Of a stretch of DNA of 64,000 nucleotides, positions 1-7,387 are shown one piece after another. Positions within the stretch are counted from its first letter, which is position 1, and each line of letters begins with the position of its first letter. The DNA comes from CAYVQF01 sp964454015. Its GTDB lineage: Bacteria; Myxococcota_A; Bradymonadia; UBA4248. The notes under the pieces are model-generated. The model ran no database searches. It had not been told where the DNA came from and was given only the letters and a program-made list of their open reading frames with translations. The stretch spans positions 105,061 to 169,060 of the forward strand of contig CAYVQF010000007.1 in assembly GCA_964454015.1 (NCBI GenBank), written 5' to 3'. The position numbers were made by a program, and so were the translations under genes.

Positions 1-6
1 CTCGAT

Positions 7-1089
7 GTGGACGGGGCGAGTCGCGTCATCGATTACGCCTCTTTGGTGGCGGCGCACCAGCAGCGCGAGCGCAAGAAAGAAGCGCTCTCCTTCGCGGCCG
101 CTGACCCAGAGAACGCCTGGATGAGCGAGGAGCAGCATCGCTCTCATGCAGAGCTCATGGCTGCCGTGGACGAGGCGCGCGACTCCTTACCCGAGAACGC
201 GCCCGTGGAACGCTCCATGCTGATCCACATCGACCACTTGCGGCAACAGAACCGGCGCGTGAAAATCTACGCGGCCCTCGCCGTCTTGGCGCTGCTCTGC
301 CTCGGCGCTAGCATCGGACTGATCATGTACTTCTACGAGGCCGATATTGGGTCGCCCTCGGTGGGCGTCCGTTCGACATCACTGGCGGTGCTCAGCGGAA
401 CGGCAGTGGATGGGAGCGAGCTGGAGCGTTTGGCGCCCCTCGACGATTTTACCATCGCCGATGTCGAGCCAGAGGAAGACGTGGCGACGCCAACGCCGGG
501 GCAGCAGCGGCCTAGCACCCGCAGCAACAGACGGGCGGGGAACGATCCCATGTCGGCTATCAAAGGGATCGACGCGAGTGCCCAATTGACGGGTTTGAAC
601 ATGGACACGCCGCGCCGTGCGGGTGGCGCCGCGGAGCAGGGTACGGCGCCGGAGATCAAGACTGGCGATGGCGGTGCCCTGAGCGCTACGAGCCTCGGCT
701 CGGGGATCAATACGCGCCGCAGCACCGTCGCCCTGGAGACGAGCGACCTCGGCCCAGGGCTGCCGTCGCGTGCTTCGAAGTATGCCCAGGGTGAAGGGCG
801 CAAGGTGAGCGCCAGTGAGCGCAACACCTTCGCGACGGGACTGCAGCGGGTTTCGCGTACCGTGCAGGAGTGCCACAAGCGGCAGTTGAACGCCGGGGTG
901 GCGATGGCGGCCAAAATCTACCTCAACTTGACGGTGGAACCCGAAGGCAGGGTGTCTCGCTTCGCCATCGATCAATCGGTGCGCGGGACGGACTTCGAGA
1001 CTTGCCTGCAATCCAAGCGGGATCGGTGGATCTTCGATCCCTTTGACGGCGCTGCAGTCGAATTGCGCCAGGGCTTCGTCCTCGAGTGA
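7..1089 (+). CDS. AgmX/PglI-like membrane-anchored protein (left edge, possibly partial)
   Basis: Encodes 360 residues from a GTG at position 7, but the frame stays open to base 1, so the true start may lie outside the window. Residues 1-80 are hydrophilic and probably cytoplasmic. One transmembrane helix follows at about 84-108, then a long low-complexity Gly/Ala/Arg-rich periplasmic stretch. The last 90 residues carry two conserved Cys (in VQECHKRQL and FETCLQS) and an RWIFDPF motif. That pattern matches the TonB-like C-terminal domain of AgmX/PglI proteins, which are associated with gliding motility and envelope work in myxobacteria. The partner complex cannot be inferred because upstream genes are not visible. 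Confidence 0.6.
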   Translation: MDGASRVIDYASLVAAHQQRERKKEALSFAAADPENAWMSEEQHRSHAELMAAVDEARDSLPENAPVERSMLIHIDHLRQQNRRVKIYAALAVLALLCLGASIGLIMYFYEADIGSPSVGVRSTSLAVLSGTAVDGSELERLAPLDDFTIADVEPEEDVATPTPGQQRPSTRSNRRAGNDPMSAIKGIDASAQLTGLNMDTPRRAGGAAEQGTAPEIKTGDGGALSATSLGSGINTRRSTVALETSDLGPGLPSRASKYAQGEGRKVSASERNTFATGLQRVSRTVQECHKRQLNAGVAMAAKIYLNLTVEPEGRVSRFAIDQSVRGTDFETCLQSKRDRWIFDPFDGAAVELRQGFVLE

Positions 1090-1186
1090 TCCGTGATGAA
1101 TGAAGTGCGTGTGTCGACGTCATTGAGCTTGGCTCGGCCTACCCTTGGTTGGGTCGGGGCCCCACCACGAGAGGAGGAGAAGAACC

Positions 1187-1753
1187 ATGTATGGGCGACA
1201 GGGCATTCGAGGCTTGGCGATATTGGCGGTGTTGCTCTTGGCTGCGCCGGCCATGGCGAGCATGGATGAAAAAATCACCATTGAATTCGTTGGCTTTGGC
1301 GCCAACCCCGACTTCTATGCCATCGCCCAGAGCGACGCCTTGGCTGGAAAGGTCCTCATTGTCTACCAGGTCGGCGTACCGACGCCGATCGCGTCCATGC
1401 CTCTCCAAGGGACGACGCTGAAAAAGGCCCTCGCCTCGCCCACCATCGCGCCCTATGCCATCGGCGATAAGGGAGTCAGTGGCGCGACGTCGCCAGCGGG
1501 CTTTACCCTCGTGGGGCAGGGTACGGGGGCGGTCTTTCATGTCGCCATCACCAACGGGACGGACTCGGTGACCCTGGGCTACATCCCGGTGTTTACGGAC
1601 CCCACGGGCTTGCTCTTCGCTGCGGTGTCGATCAAGGCCGTCTTCTGGACCGCCGACAGCAGCAGGGTGGTGCTGATTTTGAACCAGAAGCTCGGCGGCG
1701 AGTGGCCGATGGATACGGACGTGGCGGCAGCCTACGCGTTGAAGGCCGGCTGA
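1187..1753 (+). CDS. Small exported protein of unknown function
   Basis: 188 residues. The ATG at 1187 is preferred over an upstream GTG because GAGGAGGAG lies just before it (1171-1179). The N-terminus is a clear Sec signal peptide: positive residues, a hydrophobic core LAILAVLLLAAP, then AMAS as the likely cleavage site. The mature part of about 165 residues is beta-rich and contains no family motif I recognise and no Cys. It follows the AgmX-like gene by about 100 bp on the same strand and may be co-transcribed with it. Function unknown; a periplasmic or outer-membrane-associated role is inferred only from the signal peptide. Confidence 0.65.
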   Translation: MYGRQGIRGLAILAVLLLAAPAMASMDEKITIEFVGFGANPDFYAIAQSDALAGKVLIVYQVGVPTPIASMPLQGTTLKKALASPTIAPYAIGDKGVSGATSPAGFTLVGQGTGAVFHVAITNGTDSVTLGYIPVFTDPTGLLFAAVSIKAVFWTADSSRVVLILNQKLGGEWPMDTDVAAAYALKAG

Positions 1754-1811
1754 GTCTGTCTCGGCCGCCATGGCGTCTGTAGCGGCGCTGCCACGCGCTG
1801 CCTCTCCCCTT

Positions 1812-2213
1812 TCACCCGTCGGCGTTGCGCCGCGACAAGGCGCGGCGAATCTTGAACTCGAGCTCGTCGAGGTTGAAAGGCTTGTCGATGAAATCATCGG
1901 CACCGTAGACGGGCGCGGTGAGGTTGTTCAAGGTCGCGCCGATGCCCGTGAGGATGATGATTTTCACGTGGCGGTACTCGGCCTTGCTCTTGATGTACTT
2001 GGCGATCTCCCAGCCGTTGAGTTCAGGCATCATGACGTCAAGCAGCACGAGGTCTGGGTTCTCCACGACGATCGCTTCGAGGGCTTCCTCCCCATCTTTG
2101 GCTTCGACCAATTGGCAGTCCATGGTCTCGAGGTGTAGCCGCAACATCCGGCGCATCTCGGGGTCGTCGTCAGCGATGAGTATTTTGGGGATGAATTTTT
2201 CGGCTTCGGCCAT
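1812..2213 (-). CDS. Single-domain response regulator (CheY-like)
   Basis: About 133 residues consisting of one receiver domain. Acidic pocket residues are seen in ILIADDDPEM, the phosphoacceptor Asp in LVLLDVMMPELNG, the Thr in IIILTGIG, and the conserved Lys in FIDKPFNLDELE. There is no output domain, so it probably acts by protein-protein interaction or in a phosphorelay. The ATG at 2213 is chosen because MAEAEKF leads directly into strand 1; an in-frame GTG at 2225 would add four residues. Neither has a good ribosome binding site. No histidine kinase is nearby, so this is an orphan regulator. Confidence 0.85.
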   Translation of the reverse strand: MAEAEKFIPKILIADDDPEMRRMLRLHLETMDCQLVEAKDGEEALEAIVVENPDLVLLDVMMPELNGWEIAKYIKSKAEYRHVKIIILTGIGATLNNLTAPVYGADDFIDKPFNLDELEFKIRRALSRRNADG

Positions 2214-2367
2214 GGCGGTAAACACTTCGTGAGGGCGAACCTTGAACCCCTGGGAGCCAGAAGAGCCCCTTTGGGTGGGCCGTGGACCTACGTGGTCCCT
2301 AGCAACTAGGCTAAGGTAAAAGGTGTGCGAAGTCTACCGCGCGCATCTGCAGGGTCGGCGCGTCGGC

Positions 2368-3705
2368 TCAGGGCGAAAGCGTATGGATGCTCAGGCGCGA
2401 GTCGGACCAGTTGGTCGTGGTCAACAAAAAAAGGCGACGGCCGTCGGCGGTGATGGCGCGGGTCTGGCCGCTGAGATCTTCGTCGCGATTGGCCCAAAGC
2501 ACGCGCTTGGCGGCCGTGTCCACGGCATACCAGCGCTCGGCGTAGGTCATGTCGTTGCGGGTGTGAAGGAGCAGCAAGCCACCGCTCTGTAGGGTAGCGT
2601 CGATGTAGTCCATGGTGGGCAGGACGGTGGTCCACTCCTGCTGTTGCTCACCCTGAACGGTGACGAAGTGGAGGCGCAAGACTTTGCGCAGAAGGATACC
2701 GTCGACGCTGGGTTCTTGCAGCACGACGACGTTGCCGGGCATGAAGAGTCGTGGCGCGTAATAGGCCGAGGAGTAGTAGTCGTTGTTCTGTAGGGAGAAG
2801 GTGCGCTCGATGATGGGCGCTTTGGCGGCAGCGGACCACACCTCGACCTTGGATTGGGTGTAATCCGTCGAGACCCGGCCGAGGAGGTCGCTTGGACCAT
2901 AGGTGGGTGAGCCATTGACGTTGAAGTGGATGGGCGCGACGACGCCCATTTGGGCGTCATAGGTATAGGCGAGGCGAAAGAGTTCCTCGGCTGTGGCGCT
3001 CTGGTTCTCCAAGTCGAGGTGGAAAGCCGCGACTTCACCCATGCCGCCGCTGCCGGGATCCCCCAGGAAGGTCAAGGCCTTGGCGTTGGTAGAGAGCCAC
3101 GCCTCTGACACCATCGAGACCTGGGCGCTCAGGTTCCAGCGCTGGCGTTCTTGCCCAGTGGCCAAATCATAGGATTTGAGCAAGGCTGGATGCTCGATCA
3201 GAAAGAGGCTCTGCTCGGTGGCGCCGACGAATCGCGCCGACGCCATCTGGGTGTCGATGGTCCAGCGCACGGCACCGTCCTTGGGGGAGAGGCCCATGAA
3301 GACATAGTCGGCGCGATAGATGACGAGGTTGGGGGCGGCGATGATGTCGTTGGCGTAGATCGCAGCGCCGCCCGAGGGGAGCTGAAACTCACTCTGCCAG
3401 CGCACGCTGCCGCTCTTGGGGTCCAGGGCGAGGAGGGTGCGTTTGGAGGTCGACATCAGGGCCGTGTCAACGGACTGGCCGAGGAGGAAGAGGGTGCCGT
3501 CGAGCACGCACATGGAGACCCAGGTTTCACCCTCTGGAAGTGGCACTTCCAATTTGTTGCCACCTCCGCTCAGAGCGAGCGCTTCGCGGCGTTGGGTGTG
3601 GGGTCCACAGGCGAGACAGGCCCAGGCCAGAACCAAGCCGAGCAAGGTGCAGGTGAGATTGCGGAGCGCTACTCCGCTGTTCTTCGTCGAGGGCGCGGTC
3701 ATCAT
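2368..3705 (-). CDS. PQQ-like beta-propeller lipoprotein
   Basis: 445 residues. The N-terminus has a hydrophobic stretch ending in a lipobox-like LACG (Cys33), indicating a lipoprotein anchored after signal peptidase II cleavage. The mature part has repeated blade motifs of the PQQ/WD-like propeller type, e.g. LLALDPKSGSVRW, SPKDGAVRWTID and VDTAAKRVLWANRDED. This is the arrangement seen in BamB-like and other scaffold lipoproteins, but the protein is longer and lacks specific BamB signatures. No bam genes are adjacent. A scaffold or ligand-binding role at the outer membrane is inferred. Confidence 0.7.
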   Translation of the reverse strand: MMTAPSTKNSGVALRNLTCTLLGLVLAWACLACGPHTQRREALALSGGGNKLEVPLPEGETWVSMCVLDGTLFLLGQSVDTALMSTSKRTLLALDPKSGSVRWQSEFQLPSGGAAIYANDIIAAPNLVIYRADYVFMGLSPKDGAVRWTIDTQMASARFVGATEQSLFLIEHPALLKSYDLATGQERQRWNLSAQVSMVSEAWLSTNAKALTFLGDPGSGGMGEVAAFHLDLENQSATAEELFRLAYTYDAQMGVVAPIHFNVNGSPTYGPSDLLGRVSTDYTQSKVEVWSAAAKAPIIERTFSLQNNDYYSSAYYAPRLFMPGNVVVLQEPSVDGILLRKVLRLHFVTVQGEQQQEWTTVLPTMDYIDATLQSGGLLLLHTRNDMTYAERWYAVDTAAKRVLWANRDEDLSGQTRAITADGRRLFLLTTTNWSDSRLSIHTLSP

Positions 3706-3799
3706 CGGTCATCCTCCAAGTGCAACCCGCTGACAAGCTAGCCTAGGGGGGCATGACCTCGCAACGTTGCCCCGCTGGGTGGCGGCGTTTTCGCCGCCC

Positions 3800-4705
3800 T
3801 CAGCGCCGCAAGGGCGCGAGCTCGAGCTGAGCCGCCAGGTGCTGCGGGTGTTCGGCCAACACGGCTTCCAGGGCAGAGCGGGCGTCGTCGTCACGGCCCA
3901 AGGCTCGCAGGACGCGCGCTCGAAGCACCAGGTCGTCCGGTTCTGCCGGTGTGGCTGGTGGGTGGGCGTCGAGGATGGCGAGGGCAGCGGCGGCTTCGCC
4001 GCGATCCCACCAGAGGTGCGCCGCTTCGGTGGGGGTGATTTCGTTACGGAGGAGCATCCCTTCGACGAGAGGTTGGCGCTGCCGGAAGGCAATGACCGCC
4101 AGGTCCGAGCCGAGAACGTCGCTGCGAATCTGCAGCATCCTGGCGCCCACTTCGTGCATGGTTGCCTCGACCCCTTGATGGGTGTGGTAAACAAGAGGGT
4201 CATTGGGTGCGAAGGCGTGCGTGAGGGAGTGGCGGCCTCTGCGGTGGGGCAGGATGAGGATCAGCGCCCCCCGGGTGCGCTCCCAAAGGGCGGCGATACT
4301 GCGGCGCAGGTTGGCTTCGTAGTTGGGGATGCGCAGTGAGAAAGTGCCGCAGGCCACGACCAAGTCCGCCTCGGGGAGGTTGAGGTCGCCGCTGTGGATC
4401 TCGGGTAGGCCGACGGTGAGGTGGGTGAAGGCCTCATCAGGATGACGCTGGCGGGCGCGGGCGATCATGGTGGGGAGGGCGTCGACGCCGAGATAGCGGC
4501 CGGCAAAACCGCGGGCGCGGAAGAAGGCGACGAGGTCGCCCAGGCCGCAGCCCACATCGAGAACGCTGCTCACGCTGTCAAGGGCCAAGACTTCGGCACA
4601 GAGGGCGAAGCGCACCTTTTGATCCAAGGGGCCGCGCCACCCAACTTGTCGGGCCGGGCACGGCGAGGCTGCGGCTTCGGCGTAGTAAGCGTGGAGGGGG
4701 TTCAA
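3800..4705 (-). CDS. SAM-dependent class I methyltransferase with TPR-like tail
   Basis: 301 residues. The Rossmann-like methyltransferase core has motif I VLDVGCGLG at residues 48-56 and the acidic strand-2 end YLGVDA at 71-76, followed by a post-motif with DLVVACGTFS. After about residue 215 the sequence becomes helical with DRGEAAAALAILDAHP and ALGRDDDARSALEAVLAEHP, resembling one or two TPR-like repeats. The start ATG overlaps the stop of the upstream nif3-like gene by four bases (ATGA), so the two are translationally coupled. The substrate is unknown; the TPR-like tail suggests a protein-binding surface. Confidence 0.75.
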   Translation of the reverse strand: MNPLHAYYAEAAASPCPARQVGWRGPLDQKVRFALCAEVLALDSVSSVLDVGCGLGDLVAFFRARGFAGRYLGVDALPTMIARARQRHPDEAFTHLTVGLPEIHSGDLNLPEADLVVACGTFSLRIPNYEANLRRSIAALWERTRGALILILPHRRGRHSLTHAFAPNDPLVYHTHQGVEATMHEVGARMLQIRSDVLGSDLAVIAFRQRQPLVEGMLLRNEITPTEAAHLWWDRGEAAAALAILDAHPPATPAEPDDLVLRARVLRALGRDDDARSALEAVLAEHPQHLAAQLELAPLRR

Positions 4706-5457
4706 ACGGGGTTGTCAGCGTCAAAAAAGCGCGTCGTCAGATGGAAACGCTCTTGGATGTGGGTGGCCAGGGCTTTGATGCCAAAGCGTTCGGTGGCGTG
4801 GTGGCCGGCGGCAAAGAAGTGCAGCTTGGCTTCTCGAGCGATGGCGAGGGCCGTCTCGGAGGCTTCACCGGTGATGAAGGCGTCCAGTCCCAGGTGGGCC
4901 GCTTCGGCGACGAGCTGGCCGGCGCCACCGCTACACAGGCCGATGCGTTTGATCCGTTGGGGCCCTTCGAGGAAGGCGATGAGTTGGGGTTGGCACAGTT
5001 GGGCGAGGTCATCGCGCAATTTTTGTGGATCGAGGGGACTCGGTGCCGCGGCGATGATCCCGAAGCTGAGGCGGGCTTCTCTGGGGAGCGTCTCTTGGAC
5101 CTGGAGGCCTAAGGCATGGGCGAGGACGGCATTGTTGCCAACCTCTGGGTGGGCGTCCAGCGGCAGATGGTAGGCGCCGAGGTTGAGATCGGCCTCGAGG
5201 AGACGCTTGATGCGCGTGCGGTGGAAGCCGCGCAGGGAACGGGGCTCTTTGCTCCAGAAGAAGCCGTGGTGGACGATGAGGGCGTCGGCTTGCCAGGCAA
5301 TGGCCTCCTCGATGGAGCGCAGGTTGGCGCTGACGGCGACGGCGACGCGTTTGATCTGCTCGCGCCCTTCTACTTGGAGGCCATTCTCGGTGTAGTCGTT
5401 GAAGGTGGCGCTGGCGAGGTAGGTGTCGAGGTAGGCAAAGAGGTCATCGCGGTGCAT
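4702..5457 (-). CDS. Nif3-like dinuclear metal-centre protein (GTP cyclohydrolase I type 2 homologue)
   Basis: 251 residues, the typical bacterial length. Family motifs are present: NGLQV at 25-29, VSANL, IVHHGFFW with paired His63/His64 as metal ligands, LNLGAYHLPLDAHPEVGNN, and a C-terminal DAFITGE and AGHHATERFG providing the remaining metal-site residues. The ATG at 5457 is used because conservation begins there, although the frame is open upstream. The family forms toroidal hexamers with two metals per subunit; its physiological role is unsettled. It overlaps the downstream methyltransferase and follows the PP2C gene by 10 bp, suggesting one transcript. Confidence 0.88.
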   Translation of the reverse strand: MHRDDLFAYLDTYLASATFNDYTENGLQVEGREQIKRVAVAVSANLRSIEEAIAWQADALIVHHGFFWSKEPRSLRGFHRTRIKRLLEADLNLGAYHLPLDAHPEVGNNAVLAHALGLQVQETLPREARLSFGIIAAAPSPLDPQKLRDDLAQLCQPQLIAFLEGPQRIKRIGLCSGGAGQLVAEAAHLGLDAFITGEASETALAIAREAKLHFFAAGHHATERFGIKALATHIQERFHLTTRFFDADNPV

Positions 5458-5467
5458 GGTGACACGC

Positions 5468-6688
5468 TCAGTAGATAGAGGAGAGGCGCCCAGAGAGTTC
5501 GCGGACGCGTTTGGCGGCCCCTTCGAGGAAGACCCAGAGGAGCTTGTTGGCGAGCACCGGATCTTGTTGATTGAGGCGGAGGAAGTCTTCTTTGTTGATG
5601 CGCAGGAGGGTGACCTCATCGTGGGCGAAGGCCGATGCGGAGCGGGGGCTGTCGTCGATGAGGGAGAGCTCGCCGATGTGTCCTCCTGGCCCGACGACGG
5701 TGAGGGGCACGCCCTTGAGAGAGATGATGACCTCTCCTTCTGCTACGACGTAGAGGCAATTGCCTGGGCTGCCTTCATGGAGGATGCACTGGCCGGCTTT
5801 GTATTGCTCTTCGAAGACGATGCGCAGCACTCGAGCCAGCTCCTGGTCGTTGAGGAGGCGGAAGAGCTCGATATCGGCGAAGAGCGCCAGTCGCGCCGTG
5901 AAATCGATGGAGCGGGTTTCTGAGTCGAGGCTCTCGTCGATGGAGATGACCACGGCTGAGGCGTTGTCGGGTGCGCCGCGCTCGAGGGCGCTCTCGACCA
6001 GCTTATCGACGAGCTTCTCCGGGCCGTCGTAATGGGCAAAGCTCAGCATCTCGAGCGGTTTGACCAGGTCACTGACCCCGTCGGAGCACAAGATGTAGAT
6101 GTCGTTGGGCAGCAAGTCGACGAAGAGGGTGTCCGTCTGCACCGTGGGCTCGGCGCCGACGGAGCGACTGATGATGTGTTTGTAAGGGAACTTGTCGTAA
6201 TCATCGGGCTTGAGCTTGCCCGCATTGACCAGGCGCTGAAAGAACGAGTGGTCCTCGGTGAGCTGATAAATCTTGTCGCGCCGCACCAAGTAGATCCGCG
6301 AGTCGCCGACGTGGCCGATGAAGCCGCTGGCGTCGAGGATGGTGAGCATGACCGCCGTCGTCGCCATACCCGACATGCTGGGTTCTTGTTGGGCCTCGTG
6401 GTAGATGGCGGCACAGCTCTGATCGAAGATGCGGGAGATTTGCTGCAGGATCTGGGCGCGCAGCTCCCGGTCTTGGGTTGAGCGATAGTCCGAGAACGTG
6501 TCCACCAGGCGTCGACCCTCTTCGGCGATGAAGGTCGCTGCGATGCTGCTGGCGCGTTGTCCGCCGGCTTTACCGCCGCAACCGTCACAGACGGCGAAGA
6601 CACCGCGATCCGGAACCATCACGACGCTGTCCTCGTTGCGCTTGCGGACGCAACCGACGTCGCTTCTCTGCCAACTACGATAGCGCAT
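5468..6688 (-). CDS. PP2C-type protein phosphatase fused to a cyclic-nucleotide-binding domain
   Basis: 406 residues in two domains. Residues 1-250 are a PPM/PP2C Ser/Thr phosphatase: E19-D20, FAVCDGCGGKAGG (D35-G36), GHVGDSR (D129), YILCSDGVSD (D203) and GAPDNASAVV (D241-N242) supply the metal-binding acidic residues. Residues 268-390 are a cyclic-nucleotide-binding domain with the phosphate-binding cassette at 339-353 (GELSLIDDSPRSASA), including the conserved Glu340 and Arg349. There is no transmembrane segment. Dephosphorylation of proteins phosphorylated by Hanks-type kinases, such as the one at 32212-33507, under cNMP or related ligand control is inferred. Confidence 0.9.
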   Translation of the reverse strand: MRYRSWQRSDVGCVRKRNEDSVVMVPDRGVFAVCDGCGGKAGGQRASSIAATFIAEEGRRLVDTFSDYRSTQDRELRAQILQQISRIFDQSCAAIYHEAQQEPSMSGMATTAVMLTILDASGFIGHVGDSRIYLVRRDKIYQLTEDHSFFQRLVNAGKLKPDDYDKFPYKHIISRSVGAEPTVQTDTLFVDLLPNDIYILCSDGVSDLVKPLEMLSFAHYDGPEKLVDKLVESALERGAPDNASAVVISIDESLDSETRSIDFTARLALFADIELFRLLNDQELARVLRIVFEEQYKAGQCILHEGSPGNCLYVVAEGEVIISLKGVPLTVVGPGGHIGELSLIDDSPRSASAFAHDEVTLLRINKEDFLRLNQQDPVLANKLLWVFLEGAAKRVRELSGRLSSIY

Positions 6689-6777
6689 GGTCGATTGCCT
6701 CCCTCTGAGTCAACCACCTCGAGCCGATGGCACCCGCCGCGCCGCAGGCGGGTGGGCTCGGAAGGTGGCCGTACAGT

Positions 6778-7287
6778 TCACGAAAACGCTAGTTTTTCAA
6801 CCAGCTTCTCGAAGGTTGGGTAGAGGGCGTCGCGCTCTTCTGCGCGAAAATAGCCGATGACAAAAAAAGCGGCACCACCTTGAACGAAGGAAAAAACGCT
6901 GACTCGCAGGTTGATGCCATCGGCACTGAAAGCGTACTCCGTCAGGGTGCCGTTGTAGGCGCCGAGTTGACTCTCTTTGGGCCCTGCAAAGAGTACGAAA
7001 TCCGAGTTGCTCAGTTGTTGGTGGAAGGTGTCGAAGAGGACCGAGGCGACCTCGGGGCTTTCCAAGGCGGTGCCAAGCACTTCGATCTGGCTCTCGGTGT
7101 CAGTGTGGACATAGGCGACGAGAGATTTCTCGTTGCCTGCCATGCGCGACTCGTTCCAGCCGGCGGGCGGGTGTATGGTCACACCAAGGCTCTCAACGAC
7201 CACCGGCGCGGCGTTCTGAGCGGTGGCTGCACCGGGGAGCAGAAACAGAGACGCAAGCAAAAGGAAAACAAGGGCACAGCGCTGCAT
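6778..7287 (-). CDS. Exported protein of unknown function
   Basis: 169 residues with a strong Sec signal peptide (hydrophobic LVFLLLASLFLLPGAATAQ, likely cut after ATA or AQN). The mature domain begins VVVESLGVTIHPPAGWNES and has alternating strands with SLVAYVHTD, GTLTEYAFSADG and a C-terminal helix. The overall look resembles small PsbP/DcrB-like folds that start with a 'physical properties of the product' strand pattern, but no diagnostic motif allows assignment. It lies between the PP2C gene and plsB on the same strand, with about 90-100 bp on each side, so it may have its own promoter. Function unknown. Confidence 0.65.
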   Translation of the reverse strand: MQRCALVFLLLASLFLLPGAATAQNAAPVVVESLGVTIHPPAGWNESRMAGNEKSLVAYVHTDTESQIEVLGTALESPEVASVLFDTFHQQLSNSDFVLFAGPKESQLGAYNGTLTEYAFSADGINLRVSVFSFVQGGAAFFVIGYFRAEERDALYPTFEKLVEKLAFS

Positions 7288-7301
7288 GGATCATCCTCCT
7301 T

Positions 7302-7364
7302 CTGGGGCAGTGACTCCCCAGCACATCAAGGGAATACCATCGAAATGTCCGTGTCGCAAGACAC
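7302..7364 (-). terminator. Two hairpins downstream of plsB
   Basis: Two perfect inverted repeats lie just past the plsB stop. GTGTC/GACAC around a four-base loop is at 7351-7364. CTGGGG/CCCCAG around an eight-base loop is at 7302-7321. Neither is followed by a T tract on the minus strand, so at best they are Rho-dependent pause or 3'-end stabilising structures. The second also sits in the leader of the 6778-7287 gene. Confidence 0.3.
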
Positions 7365-7387
7365 CCCAGTGTCGGTGGCGTCCCTTC

